A DNA stretch of 64,000 bases from Batrachochytrium dendrobatidis JAM81 (GCF_000203795.2 NW_006281118.1:186001-250000); one strand, 5' to 3'; positions 11,310 through 25,012 are shown, counted from the stretch's first letter. Notes: a model not told the origin generated them from the letters alone. Numbers and translations are program-made.

Positions 11310-12827
11310 AGTGAGATAACTGCTAGAAAGAAAGGCTAGCAAATAATTCCTTGAATATAACTAATGAATGGTAATGTAGTTGGAAAAGTAGTTTAGAAGA
11401 AAGTCGAAAATCGAAAAAGGAAACTTTTATCAAGAGTCTGAGCAATTTAATCGATAATTAGGCTCACCACCCTTTCATCAATTATTAAAGGGAAGATGAG
11501 TTGTAAATGGATGAAACTAAGCATTATGGTAAAGGGATTGATGTAAATGGGGTGGATAAGAGTGCCCATCCACTCCCCTAACCATTAGTAGGGTGTAATA
11601 AGGGATCACTACGCATTCATGATAGTAACAAAGCTAGGGCTTGAAAAATAGTTGAATCAGTCCTCAGACAGTTGTCAGTCATGGTTGTCAGTCATGGATT
11701 CATGTAGCAAATACTTGCATTGGTGAAATACTCTTGGACGCTTTTTACACTTGGGTATTCAACTCGACCTATGCAAACCTGGACTGGGGTGGAGATTCAA
11801 AATAATCGATTAAAGTGAAACCTGGAGAGTCAGTCGGGGCTTTTATCCTTTTCTGTAAGCTTGGTATGTCCAGTACACTAATCTTTAAAACATATTTCTA
11901 CTGGGCCCCGGCTACATTATAATAAGCTAGAATCGCTTCTGCTTTGATGGCAACTTGATAGGCGCGCCAACCCATTTACAGGGTTATTCACGTAAACTGT
12001 AATGCTTTTCTGTACTTGTCTTGTAGTCAGGACCTTGGAATATTCAATGGCTGAATATCGGCTGTATTTCCTTATTAAACACTGACTGTTTTTCAAGACA
12101 TTCTTAATACACCATCGATCGTATGATGTACAAAATCAAACTATATAGTTTTAAGCATGTCTTTTCTCCATGTTTGATATAGCCACATGTTGTACAATGG
12201 TCAGATTCATACATTGGTCCAGATATTAGCTCATGTTGTCAATACAACGCTATAGACTCTGTATCCTAAAATACTATACACTCTAGTTCAAAAGAACAAA
12301 GATTACAACTGTACATGCCAATCACTCAATATCTAAACGCAAAGTTGAAGACTAAACAAGTGCGGGATTGGCTGGAGCCGAGTGCTTTGAACATGTCTAA
12401 TTCTTGGCGTTTCATTTTACGTGAATACAGTTGTGGATGATATCCACGACCATCACATCTGCAAAACAAACATTTATACCAAACTGATGTTTCAGTCATA
12501 TTTGTCAATCATCTGTTTGCTTGATATATAGCGTCATTGGAATACATTGATGTGAGCATTGCCATCCAAAGTATAATACGAAACAGGCCATGTTTCATGT
12601 TTAGCTGCTTTGAGCCCAAAGCATTTGAATTCTATCATCGATTACAAGATTATTAGTGTAGTAATAAATAGATTGGCTCATAATATGAGATTTAGAATTG
12701 ATGGTTTATGGAATGGGTAAACTAGAAGCGAACAATCGAAAGCACGAGAGGTCTGAGCATTGAGTTGAAAGCTTTGACTTGCATCGGCCAAAAAGACTAT
12801 CAGCCAGATCCACATACCTACCAAAGC
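11310..12827. other. Intergenic between divergent ABC transporter and Afi1-like genes
   Basis: Holds both 5' flanks and MITE-like copy 3 (11976-12434). A short direct repeat GTCAGTCATG occurs twice near 11677-11697. No gene recognised; small frames of about 60 residues here show no family features. Confidence 0.4.
11976..12434. mobile_element. MITE-like element, copy 3
   Basis: The left end TTACAGGGTTATTCACGTAAA mirrors the right end TTTTACGTGAATACAGTTGT (12415-12434). Length and end structure match the other copies. This copy sits between two housekeeping genes, not next to a secreted-protein gene. Confidence 0.5.
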
Positions 12828-15800
12828 ATGCCCATCCACAACTACACTCCTAGAATCAGTCCTATGGCTGAATTTGTTTTACTAGCCGAGTTTGATATTG
12901 ATAAAGGCTCGTCCTTGTCTTGCCAATATCCTACTCCGACTGGTGCTGATCCTGCGTAAGAAGTTTGAATTCGAGCTGGTTAGCTCATACTGGATAGCAA
13001 GTGATAAACTGCATTCTTGAATGCATGTCTGGATGTTCAATGTTATTCACATGCATTGCTTGCTTCTCATGTCACTCTATCACTAAATAGCACTTTGGCT
13101 GAATGGATGCTTCCTGAAGGTGCTCACTTGCGTCGTGAAGACTGCTCATACTTTATCTTGAATCGAACAAAAGCTGGGACTGTAAGACTTTCTCATATTT
13201 CTTCATGTCTATTTTTGAGTCTTTGAGCATAGTGTCTGCTTGATTTAAAATAATAAGCTAATTCACAAATCATTTTAATAGACTATACCAAACGAGTCAA
13301 TTGCATTGGCGCAGTTACAGTCCAGTCCGCTCGAGCAAGTATTCTTATGCTTTGAAAATCTAATACTAGTTGCTTTACACGATTGTTGATTCAAACTGGT
13401 CGACTTTGTAATCAGGGTCTGCATTCAAGCTGTTGCTTATATTAAGCCTCAAAAAGGTAGCTGACATGTGTACGAGTCAATTCAAAAAGAATCCATGCTA
13501 TTCATTATATCTTGTTCTAATCTTACCGTTGGCTTAGTTTGGGAGCTATGTTTTCCTCGCGGGGAACTTATTATTGCTTTGAGATCTGGGTCGCAAATAG
13601 TTGTAACTCATCCTGATTGCCAAGAGACTGTATGGTACGTTCAAATTGATGTAGATATGTGTTCCAATTATTAATACATCTTGAACAAAATTCATTTTTT
13701 TTCATATCCTGTGTCTTGCGTCATACAGGAATGTAACCAACGCAACGTGCGAGTACTGGGACGAATTGACTGTGTGTTTTCGTAAGATTAGTCCGCCATT
13801 AGGCAAGTCCAACTACACTGCTCAATTGCTATAAAATCACCAGTTGTGCGTCTAAACTGAGCCATGATTTTTCATTCAACTATTTAGTTGTGCGGTTTAG
13901 ATCTGCAGACGATCGCATGTACTTTATGCGTTTTGTACATGAATCAGCCCAAGTTTTGCCTGCTCAACGTGTTTTTCCTGAAGGTATACCACTTATCATT
14001 TTGAATGCCAAAGCATACTATTTTAAACATGCAGAATGCACGTTTCTAGTCTACTATCAGGTCGATTGTCAAATTACAGCTTGCATTGTGTATATCAACT
14101 CATTTTGGATTTTTACATTGATAGACCTTCCGGAAATTCCAACCCCTGATGAGCCACTATTATATGTAATCAACATGATCAGCATGAAAATCATTGCTGG
14201 TGCAAGGCGCAGTGCAAGAGTAAAAGCCATGGCTATTGCATCCCGCCATCCATGGGTGCACGTATTCAAGGCAAGTGGTTTGAACCTGTTTACTGGATTT
14301 GACTAGAAAATTAACAATCAAACGTGTCATTGCATTGTAGCCACTATTGATTTTAGCTCTCGACAAGTACTTTTCAAATCCAAGCGAGCAAGTCATTACT
14401 GATTTGTTTTATATTTTAAACGGAGTGGATACACGGTCTATACCTATTTTGACTTTACCAGAACGAAAAGTAATGCGGATGTTGATGCGCAACACTGTTC
14501 CTCATCATAGTGCAAACTTTGATCAGCAAAAGATTTTTTTAAAGCACTACGATTCTAAAGGTTTAAATACTCTTGATTGCATGAGCCTCACAGTTAGTTA
14601 TTGCATACTAACTTGTAAATCCATTTTAGATGAGCCTTTGGAGATTCGAGATTATTTAACTGATCCAGAGATTCTCATTAATTTTGCGCATCATTCTTTG
14701 CCCATCAAAGTTCCAGTAGCAAGTCTGCCTTCTGAATTTGGAGATGTAAGTGCATTGGGGACTTTGTTTTGGACCAATCGCTTTAAACTTTATTACTGCT
14801 AACCAGCTTTAATATTGTCTTGCTTATATTTTACAATATCAAAGTTTTCATTTACGACACTTTTTACCACATTTGCGTCTCCGACACTAACTAACCAGAC
14901 CCTCCCATTAAAATGGCGCAATGAATTGCCTTACTGTTGGCATCCCCATCTTGACTGTGGATCACTTACTCACCCCATAATTGTGCTTCTTTTTGCTCTT
15001 TTGACTGAAAAACGAGTACTGTTTCTTGGTTATGGTAAACCTAGCAGCGAGATTTCATCATGTGTGTTGGCATGCACAGCTATTGCTTCAGGAGGCGGGT
15101 TAGTGCCTGATGCTATATCTCGATCTTTTCCATGTGTTGGATTGGCTAGTGTAGATATGCTGTTGAAAGTGTGAGTCATGGCGCCATATTTTGTTTTTGG
15201 GCTGCAACTGTATTTTACTTTGAACGAGTATAATCGAATGATGAAATTAATTTGGATTTGTATGTGTTGACCTTTTTGTTGATAGGCCTGGATACATTGC
15301 TGGTGTAACCAACCCAGTTTTTGAAGAGCAGGCAGCATGGTGGGATATACTCTGCAATTTAAACACGGGGAAAATTACCATTAGCTCAAGATTGATCTCC
15401 AACGAGGTTCCTGGAGATACTTTTAAAGACCGATCGTTTGATGCCACTCAAGCCATATCTGAAGAAGACGATACGTTGATTCAAGAGGTGGATGCATTGC
15501 AATTTTGTAACCTTGATTTGGCAGTCGAGTATGCATATTGACTTGGTAATTTATAAACTAACTGTATTTATAAAATGTGTCGATTACCAAGATTTCAATG
15601 GGATTACAAAAGCATATTGACGAAATGCATCTCCGTCAACTTGTCTATAACTTTGTGGAGCGGTTTATTCAGGTTTGCACACCGCCTGTTGACGTCAGTG
15701 TATCGGTCAGTGCCGTGCTTCCAGGCTTAACAACCTCACCACCAGTTATGCCAGCCATATCAGGAAACATTACTTCCCCAGTGGTCCGGATTCCAATGCA

Positions 15801-16810
15801 ATGGCGAGCAAGAGCTGAAGCATGGCAAAATACTCAATCCATGAAAAATCTTTGTCAGTCGCGACTCTACATGTCTCGAAAAACCATGTTTCCTCAATAC
15901 GATGTCAAATCAGCACTGGTTGAAATGGCAGCTGTTGCTCTTCCTAATATTCCTGGGATATCGTCATCTAGTAGTCATGGAGGATCAAGCATTGGCCGAA
16001 GTAGTGGTATATCTACTGGAAGTGGTGCTGCAATCCTATCACTGCAAATCGAACGTGTTGTTTCTAATTTTTGCATCATGGACTATTTGGTTCAAGAGGC
16101 TTCTGATGATGAGCTGATGGAAATTTTGTCGTATTTACCTACTACTGATGGTGGTTGTTTGCCTTTTTCTATTGGGCTGTACCACGAACGACCCGAAGTT
16201 CGTATGGCTGCTGCTCATATCATTCAGCGCTTGTTTCTTCAAAAGGTCAGTTTTTATTTTAATAGTATAAAATATCATCATATTTATCATAATACTAAAC
16301 CGTTTCATTGTATGTTTGACTATTTTTGTTTATTCAAGATGGGCGAAGAGTATGTCAACCCCTTTATTAAACTCTCAGTAGCGAGATTATTGGAGAATAC
16401 AGCAATCAGTTCACATGAGCAAATGGGCAAGTGACTGATTTTAAATAGTTGATGTACATGATTGTTTTGAGCAGTCATTTGGGTTTATTTCAAAGCAGCT
16501 CGGTTTTCTATTTTGTGTTGTACTGAAACTAACATTATTTTTTGGAATGTGTATAGGATTGAATCATCTGAGTGAGCATTGCTTGAATACACCATATAGC
16601 GATGACAGCGATATGAACTATATGGATGATATGGGTTTAGACGATGATGGATTTTATTCAGACGATTCGGATTCAGAAATAAGGGGTGTTGAGGCGTATA
16701 CAGAAATGTCACCAGTAATAGAGTCCATGGTTAATTTATCTGTATCCCAACCTTCTCAAAGTGCAAGACGAAATCGGTCGAGTTTAACTTTGGATGATAC
16801 TGATGTTTAG
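12828..16810 (+). CDS. Afi1-like protein with SPA/DENN domain
   Basis: About ten exons; several boundaries between 13282 and 14000 are uncertain. The first exon has the Afi1 N-terminal signature FVLLAEFDIDKGSSLSCQYP and exon 2 (13091-13181) continues AEWMLPEGAHLRRED. Near 14160-14275 comes the VKAMAIASRHPWVHVFK block. At 14930-15171 is the SPA (stabilisation of polarity axis) core WHPHLDCGSLTHPIIVLLFA and TEKRVLFLGYGKPSSE, and after 15286 PGYIAGVTNPVFE. This order is that of fungal Afi1, an Arf3-binding protein with a DENN-like fold that acts in cortical polarity. The last exon (about 16558-16810) encodes an acidic DDSD-rich tail, and its upstream splice may use a GC donor. The ATG at 12828 is preferred; 12864 is an alternative. 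Confidence 0.8.
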
Positions 16811-17118
16811 ATACTCGAAACTATGGCAGGGGTTAAAGTGAATTTTAATAAACTAAATGCTAAAGCATAACACACCATGTAAGCATTGATTCAAGCGTAG
16901 ACTGAATTTAAACATTGACTAAAATTATAATTTTTACAACACACCCACTCATGCTAAAATAGCTTATATCAACAAGTAGTTAGAAATCAATCCAGCATAT
17001 TTATTTCAAAATTCATACAAGTTGGATAAACTAAAAGTCTCAAGTTTACAGAACTAGGTTCGAAAGATAACATTGGAATATACGAGTAAAACACAAGATA
17101 AAAGATCAAGTCTAATAT
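16811..17118. other. Intergenic between convergent genes
   Basis: AT-rich 3' flanks of the Afi1-like gene and the minus-strand EXORDIUM-like gene; nothing else seen. Confidence 0.4.
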
Positions 17119-18277
17119 CTACTGGTCACAGCTGCGACCAATGTAGATACAGCAGATATCCATGGTAGTGCATCCGGAGGAGGTGGGCTTGGGTGGACGG
17201 CGGGTGGTGGTAGTCTTTCGGGTGGTAGTCTTTCGGACGGTAGTAGTCTTCCTGGTAGTGGTGGTGGATGGGGGTCTGGCACCAGAGCCTTGGGTGCAGG
17301 ACTGAGTCTCGGGATCCCAGTTCATCTGAATGAGGAAGTTGTGTCCATTCCATCCACTGTTGTACGAAGCACCGTTGGAGTCAGTCTGGGTACTACCGTA
17401 CTTGTAGGCACACTTGTCACCATTTTCAAAGCCTGGGGTGTCGTTCCATGCGCGGTTTGCAAAGGGATCGGTGACAGCCTCGGTAATTTCATGAGCCATG
17501 ACGGAAATCATAGCATCAGTGGCAGTATCACCGTTGGGAGAAACATCCTGGTTGGATGGGGGGCCACATCCGCCGATGCAAGAGCTGCCAATTTTACCAG
17601 AAAGAGCATAGGGGAAAGCTTTACCGCTTGAAAAACTACCTTGGTTATGGTAACCACAGTATCCACCGCAGAAAGACGAGCCAAGAGCGTACTCTGAAAC
17701 AAGCTCGTCAATCAGAACATAGTAAAGCGAGTTTTCACTTTCGGGGAACGAACCGGCAGCAATTGCATTCTTGACAATGTTGGGAACATCATCACCACTG
17801 AGCGACTTGCCGAGAGAGTAGTTGTCATCAGCAGATCCAGCAAATCTGACCTGACCATCAACATAGACCTTTGGAGACGAAGCATCGGCCTGGTAGTAGT
17901 ACTTTTTGGTGGTTGTCCACCAGTCAGAGTCACCAAGACCAGAAGTGAAGTCTTGGGCGAGCTTTTTCTGAGCCGAGCTCCATTTACCATAGTAGACAAC
18001 TGTTCATTAAAATGCACATTAGAATCGCGTCCAATTAAATTGTTGGATATACCAATCGATCGCATTTAAAACAGTCGATCAGTCACTTACAGTAAACGTC
18101 AAGTGGTCCGGTAAGAAGAGGAGCACCCATATTGTAGGTAATAGGACCATATGGGGTAGCAGCAAGAGTCTTTCCGCGCATAGGAGCAATACTCTGCAAA
18201 TGAGCAGCAGTAGGCTTGGATGGGGTAGCAGTCGCAGCGATAATAGCAAGCGAGGCAACAAAGGTAGTAGCAATCAT
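17119..18277 (-). CDS. Secreted EXORDIUM-like (phosphate-induced protein 1 family) protein
   Basis: Two exons, 18277-18091 and 17999-17119, joined in frame across a 91-base intron, 355 residues. A signal peptide (about 1-15) precedes the domain. Landmarks are VYYGKWSSAQ near the start of exon 2, a Cys/Gly-rich middle (FCGGYCGYHNQG and SCIGGCGPP), and MAHEITEAVTDP (H232, E233) followed by AWND and CAYKYGS. This HE-containing motif and the order of blocks are those of the PF04674 family, first known as plant cell-wall EXORDIUM and also found in bacteria and fungi; its biochemistry is not settled. The HExxE resembles a metal site, but I cannot confirm hydrolase activity. A Thr/Arg/Lys-rich linker (about 305-335) leads to a Cys-rich end. 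The start codon at 18277 gives the best signal peptide. Confidence 0.75.
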
Positions 18278-19439
18278 TATTGTATGGATAGTATTGATAG
18301 TATTGTACTTGATGAATACTAATTTGATGGAAAATGTATTCTCTTTTATACACAAGATATCTATAATAGATCCCGAGCTTCATAGTCAAAGTCACATTTA
18401 CGCATGGAGGGGGTTTAGACACATGTACAAGTGTTATTTCACATGATGCTAATATGAAACCTCCGCCCTGCCATAAGTATGTAGCATCGTGCTATTCATT
18501 ATTTGAATGGTATTTAAAAGATGTTTTTCCAACACGTTTCCCGATAGTATGCTTTTCAACGTGATAAAAAAGTTTTGACAATGGGCTGAACCTAATAATT
18601 TGATTCCGCCCATGTAACTACTGCTTGGACAATAAGCTTGATATTTTTCACATGAATAGTTTTGAATGAAATAGTCAATGCGTTCAACCTTGTGTATTTA
18701 GCATGTGCTGGCATGGGTCGAGCACACTTGAACACATGTGAATATAATTTTGACCGATTTTATTTATTCGAATGCTCAAATGATTTTATGAGGGAATGCA
18801 ATAATACGGCATTCCTCGCCATGCTTTGGCATCAAGTTGTGTAGTTGACCAAGAGTAACTACTGTACAGCTGTTGTAAATAATATTTTTACAAACCAGTT
18901 TCTATTAGGGTAGTTTAGAAATATGCCATCAAACAGATCTTATTTACAAAGACTTGGATATTACCAAGATTGAGTAAAATACCAAATAAACGTTTGATTG
19001 GATGAGTATGTCTGTAGATTGATTTGCTTGATGATATGCAAGACTGTACTGGAAAGAGAGCTTACAACATGCATTGTTTATCATTATACTATTGTTTACT
19101 GTCATTCCAGTCCATGAGTTTGGAACATGTTGCGATGTATCGATTAGCTAGAGGATCTGGGGCAAATCCATCAGCAAGTCCAGTGCTTTTTACCGACTAT
19201 ATGGATCGTATCAGACTGGCACTTGCAAATAACTCGATCTATATATTTCAATCCTAAAACGACAGCCATGAATAGCCTACAGAGGACTGATGTTTCCATT
19301 ACAGAGCACCAGTATCTAGTCATGACAATTACAATTGATCGACTCCGATCAGTTGTGGTTGTCAGAATCTGAACATCTTCAACTTACAACAACATTGCTA
19401 TAAACTCGGATCAATCGTTCAAGACATCTTAATACTACT
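18278..19439. other. Intergenic between divergent EXORDIUM-like and Atg18 genes
   Basis: AT-rich 5' flanks of both genes. A frame around 19110-19257 has protein-like composition but no recognisable family, no confirmed start and no continuation, so I do not call it. Nothing else seen. Confidence 0.35.
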
Positions 19440-21523
19440 ATGAATATTGGCACCAAGTCCTTGAATGGGATTTTATTTTCCAACTTCAACCAGGACTACA
19501 GGTAAATTGGCATTGCCAGTTTTTGTCTTGGATTAGCAAGTTGCATTCTACTGTTTCTATTGCTATAATGGCATTATACAAGAAGCTACTTTTGAACTGG
19601 AAGCTTCTTAAATACATTCTGTTATTTCTATTTATCCATACTTGAATCTTCTGGCTGCTACTAGGATTATTACAATGCTACTGACAGTCAAATCACCCTT
19701 GCCAACACTTGTGGTGTTGCTATCAACCTTTATGATGGGACTGCTCGTTTATCTATTCAACTGCTTGTGTGGTGGGTTTTATTTTACTGGTGAGATCTAA
19801 TCTTTTGTTTTCAGCTGCATATCTGTGGGAACTCGCACTGGATACAAGATATATAACTCGGATCCATTTGGAAAATGCTATGCCAAACGTGAGTGTCATT
19901 GAATAGTTTTAAAAGTAGACCATCTGGATTTCTTTTACCAATCTACTATGCTAGGACTGGATGTCCATATAAACCAAGTCTTTTCGGTAGATTGGATAGA
20001 TTTTGTCATATGGAAATAATTGAATAGTTTTTAATCAATCTTGATGGTTTAAAACCAATATCATTTTGATCACTATTGGCTAATGCATTGTAACATGTAT
20101 GGTTTAGAGGATGGAGGGATTGGGATCGTAGAAATGCTATTTTGTACGAGTCTCGTGGCACTTGTTGGCGCAGGAGAGCAGCCAACATTTTCTCCTCGCA
20201 GACTCCAGATTATAAACACAAAGGTATTCATACTTGATTCTATCAAGGAGCGTAACTTTAATCCTAACCATGCCATCTTATGCGGATAACGACTTTGAAA
20301 ACATAATGAATTAGCGGCAATCGACTATTTGTGAATTGACATTTTTAACAGCAATCCTGGCGGTAAAACTCAATCGGATGCGTCTTATTGTTATTTTGGA
20401 AGAGCATATTTACATTTATGACATTGGAAATATGAAGTTAATGCATACAATTGATACCAGTCCAAATCCCAATGGTAATTGCTCTGTCTTTTGAAACTGC
20501 TTGATTTCCACTTGATGGCTTGTTGATACAGCCAGGAGTATCTTTTTAAACGATTCAAGGTGCTTTTTGTGCAAATCTAAAACTAACCTTTTGAATATCT
20601 TGTGACACGCCAACTGTTTTTCCACTCGACATTTTTCATCAGCATTATGTTCGCTGTCGCCGTCATCAGAAAATTGTTTTTTTGCATACCCTTCAAATGC
20701 TTCTACATCATCTGGCGAAGTTCTTTTATTTGACGCCATTAATCTACAAGCTGTTAATATAGTTCAGGCTCATAAAAGTTCATTGAGCTGCATTGCATTC
20801 AACTATGATGGCACACTTATTGCTACTGCAAGTGACAAGGTTGGATTGATACTTTGCAAAAATCATTCATTACAATTGAATATTTGGTGTGAAATACTGA
20901 CAATGTTTTATAAATGAAATTGCGACTGCTACCAGGGAACTGTCATTCGAGTATTCACAGTACCCCAAGGACAAAAACTATTCCAGTTTCGACGAGGAAC
21001 ATACACGGCTCGCATCTTTTCCATGTCATTTAATTTGGACAACACTATGCTAGCAATATCCAGTGATTCAGATACTGTACACATTTTCAAATTGGATGAT
21101 AAAGACAGAGTCAAGGACGCACAATTGGTGCCTGGCGATTCAACTGGAAACAGCCCTGTTGATTATGCTTTGTCATCCCAACCCCAACTATCTAGTGCAA
21201 CACTTGCTTCATCTAGACGATCAACAATGATTGATTCTTTAAAATCACCTCTCTTTTCAGCAGCAGGCGCCGTCAGCTCTTACTTTATTCCTGAAATGAT
21301 TACAGATATATGGGAGCCCACTCGTGATTTTGCGTTTGCAAAAATTCCTTCAGCAAGTAAATCCACGCAGAATCTATGTAGTTTGAGCCGTGCATCTGGG
21401 GTACTGCAGCTTTCTGTTGTTGTTGCAGACGGATCGTTTTATGTGTTCAATGTATTGGATCAAGGCGGCGAGTGTGTTTTGGTGAAGCAACATACTATTA
21501 TGGATTCCGAAGAAGAAATGTAA
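19440..21523 (+). CDS. ATG18: Atg18/WIPI PROPPIN, autophagy phosphoinositide-binding beta-propeller
   Basis: Six exons with consistent phase: 19440-19501, 19815-19888, 20108-20223, 20315-20474, 20643-20839 and 20936-21523, giving 398 residues. Family blocks appear in order: [47 protein letters not shown] with [51 protein letters not shown], then the FRRG motif (221-224). FRRG is the two-site PI3P and PI(3,5)P2 binding signature of PROPPINs. The C-terminus keeps [18 protein letters not shown]. The length fits yeast and animal members. It should recruit Atg2 to the phagophore and act in vacuole homeostasis. A Ser-rich loop (about 245-290) lies in the place of the membrane-inserting blade 6 loop. 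Confidence 0.92.
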
Positions 21524-21706
21524 TAGATGTTGATTATAGTCTTGCCATTCCGTTTGCTGATACTATTGATAAGAATTTGGCTCTTGAATCAGATTTGAGC
21601 ATTTTAAATACACGTTTATTAAATTGATGAGCAATGAATTGTCAAACTCGAGTCAAGTTTCAATAAATTGGTGTTTTTGCTTCATGTAAAAGTTTGGCAT
21701 TTTGAA

Positions 21707-24700
21707 ATGGACAAACGTATATCGGATGAATCAATACCAAGTGCAGATGTGGATATTGGTATCAATTTGGCATCATCCTTGACTGCTGATAATAGTACTC
21801 AACATACACCAAATATACCGGAGCAGCTTCACGCTGATATGGTCGTGTCCACACCAACAAGCCAAGTTGTTTCTACAGTAAGCACCATGCAGAGTATCTA
21901 TAACAACAGCAGATATAACAATCTAAATATATACCATATACTTTTTAGAATTTTGACAGCAATGTGAATATTACTCCATCATCTCCAGCCGATGGTTTGG
22001 GTTTAGCTGCAGACATGCCAATACATGGCACGACAGCCAACACGTCAAATACTATTGACATGGCAGAACCTGACCGTGACTTGCCCAGTACCGAGACTTG
22101 CAATGACCTCGACGAGGGATCAAAAAATCTATCTAATTGCCAAATACAATATGACACTGTAAATCATGACAATAATGAGCCAGTTATAGTACTTGATGAG
22201 CATAAGGATGATGGCATATCTAAATTAGATTCAAACACCGATATACTAGTTTCTAATACATCTTCCAAACACAATATTTTTTCGAGCTCAACTGTGGATA
22301 TAAGCAATGTTCATATCAATGCAACGACTGATTCTGTAGGCGTGACAGCGCTTTTAGCGGCAGATGAACAACTAGACGTGGTTGCTACAGCTTTACCACC
22401 TCCCAGTCAACACAGTTTTACTGGTGAAGAATACGACAGTGAAACTGGTTTAGATCATCACGATCAAGGTATGTAGGTTTATATTTTACTGCTGTTTTGA
22501 AATATTTGAAACATTTGAAGCAATGTTTATACCAAGTTTTCAACTCGAATGTGTTGACACCTACTTGAATTGTAGATTCACATGCGTATGGGGATTCATT
22601 GGCTGGCGAAGCACCAACTTACAATTGCACTCTAGTTAAAAGCAATCTTTCACAATGGTTTGGCAAACGCTATTTGGGTGGATACCGAGACAAAAAAAGG
22701 GGTACAGAGTATTTTCATGCCGAAACTCAAACTCTTACTCCCCAGCAGTTGCAAAACAAGGTATACTATCCAGACTTTAAAAACATCATGTGTGGGGTTT
22801 CAAATGTAATAAGATATACATGGTTTCAAACGGATACATTGGGTTTATTGATATGCATTCATGGTTTAGACGGTAAAGGAAAAGTTTCATAGAGATACAC
22901 AAACAAAAATCGGCAGGAATCGATTAAATCAAACCTTTCAAGAAATGTCGACACAAATGGTATACTTTTAGTAAATAACTCAACCACCTGTACTGTTGGC
23001 CAATGTATTCAACTTGAATTCACTGACTAATATGGTTACTTTATAAGACCAAAATTGGGTGTTATGTTACAACGGAGAAATCTGTAATCAAGTGCGGTAA
23101 GCCCTATGTGATGGCTGACGAGTTTCATGCGATTAAAAATCGTAAAGCAGTCATTATTCAATGTTTTGTACGACAAGTCTTGGCAAGAATGAAGGCCACT
23201 TGGCTTCGTCAAGAGCGCGATCGACGAGTCAAGTCCATGGCAGAGGTAACTGTATATGTATTCAACTATATGAGGAATATTGGTAATGCTGACCATCCAG
23301 TATGATTGAGGGTTTAGAAAGATAAACGCCGACTGATCTTGTCGGAGAAGAAACGCTTAAAAGACATTGAAAGCCGACTTCATCCAAAAACCAACAAAAA
23401 TTTCGAAATTCTCTACAATGGTCTTGAAAGTAGGTGTTTTATAGAATACATGTGTACTCGAAATGATTATATTAAATCAAGTATTTCATTTGCTACCAGA
23501 TTGGAGACTACAAGAAACGTCGAGAATTAATGGCATGGGGTATACCGAACCGGCAAGATTAGCGGCTCTGGCGGATCTACTGGATCAAGAAAGTGCTCTG
23601 TTGCAAAAGATTGACCGGCTCAAACTTGCAGCCAATGAGGAGAATAGGGAAAAATCCATAGTTCAGCTCCTTGAAAAGGCAAGTCTTGATAGGTTTACCT
23701 ATATTTTACAAATCCATGCTCAACTGTTTTTAGATGGCGTCTCCAAAACGATGGGTATGTGGCGGAGAGCTTACGGTACTGGTTGATACACCCAACACCA
23801 TTCGAGCGAGAGAGTTACGCGACCTTTATCATGCGCTTAACCTTCCCTTGCTATCGATAGACGAGCGACTTCAAATCTTACTGCATGTCAAGTACACGGT
23901 CAAGGAATTCGACTGTAATCTGTCAAGGGATATTGTTGAACTGATTGATCGCGAAGGAGATTTGGTCAGTCGCGGGCGTGATGTATCCTCTCTTGAAGGT
24001 AAGGTTGCTAAAGATAATTCCAATCAATACTCGACAGGTGTTGCTTTATTCATTTGACTAAAATACTACGGTGCAGGGTTGCGCAAGCGTATCAACAGTC
24101 TATTCCTGCAGTTTATCAAGACGCCTGAATTTAATCCAGAGGCAGCATCGCATCAAAAGGTGATTCCAGTTGCATTTTTTCGATTTGACTACTTGATAGT
24201 ACTTGCTGAATCATTGTCATCTAGTATGCAGAATGTGGGCAACACAATAACTGGAAACGTGAATCAGCAGTCTACTACTGTCGTGGCTGTACAAAATACA
24301 AACAATCAACCGAGTTCTATCTCAGTACAACAATGAAACATCTTGGAAAATGCAAAGAATGTACTACAAAAGAGAATTTAGCAACAAGTCGCAAGGATGA
24401 TTCTGCTTATGGCGAAATGCTCAAACTAATTCGTATCCATGAAACCTCGCGACGTAAACTAAGCGGATTTCCAGTGGATTTGTCTTACAATGCCATGGCC
24501 TTATTACAGGAAAGTGACATGCGCTACCTTGTAGATGTCATATGGAATCGAAAAAGTGCTGTATGTGGAAGTCACAGTATGGAAGAGTTGGTATTGACAA
24601 GATGGGACCCTGCACAAGAGCTGAGTCCTTGGAATTGTATTCTACTGACCAAGGCAGAATCTGCCACGCATGACCGTAGACCAGATCCACACCAGATGTA

Positions 24701-24887
24701 CTCGGAGGATTTTACAAACAAGGTTAGACAAAAACATCTCTTGGCTAAACAGCATTTTGGTGGATTGCCTGCTATGAGCAAGTATTTGAAGCATTACTAC
24801 AGTGAAGATCAGAATGGAAAGCTTGTACCAAAGAATGCAAATACAGCAATGATTGCACCAGCTGTATCCCAAGTTGCTATCCAATAA
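21707..24887 (+). CDS. IQUB: IQUB-like ciliary protein (IQ motif, radial-spoke associated)
   Basis: Many short exons. The first three are about 21707-21877, 21949-22468 and 22576-22760, and the last runs into 24887. After a low-complexity acidic N-terminus come RYLGGYRDKKRGTEYFHAET, KFHRDTQT, MADEFHA followed by an IQ motif (AVIIQCFVRQVLARM), RLHPKTNKNFEILYNGLE, VDTPNTIRARELRDLYHAL, TVKEFDCNLSRDIVELIDRE, LRKRINSLFLQFIKTPEFNP, a paired CxxC segment (YYCRGC and KCKECTT), DMRYLVDVIWNRKSA and SPWNCILLTK. This is the full order of animal IQUB, a ciliary protein tied to radial spokes and calmodulin. The ubiquitin-like domain expected near the N-terminus was not recognised. Its presence supports a flagellated zoospore stage. 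Confidence 0.85.
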
Positions 24888-25012
24888 GACTCACTTGATG
24901 CATTAAATATTCGTACTATTTTTAAAGAAATAAAGAGTTGATATAACCAACAACAAAACCTTACAAAATAGATTAACCCATTAAAATAAAAACAATCGGG
25001 TAAGCGTGATCA

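Noticed and set aside
17290..17631. Plus-strand 113-residue frame opposite the EXORDIUM-like gene
   Set aside because: It mirrors the conserved coding exon on the other strand, which has family motifs and a signal peptide.
19024..19257. 77-residue plus-strand frame upstream of Atg18
   Set aside because: Protein-like in part but no known family, no splice continuation and no clear start context; could be a fragment, not supported as a gene.
20416..20739. Minus-strand 107-residue frame inside the Atg18 gene
   Set aside because: The plus strand here is Atg18 exon 5 (20643-20839), which supplies the expected [10 protein letters not shown] to FDAINLQ stretch in phase; the antisense frame is a shadow.
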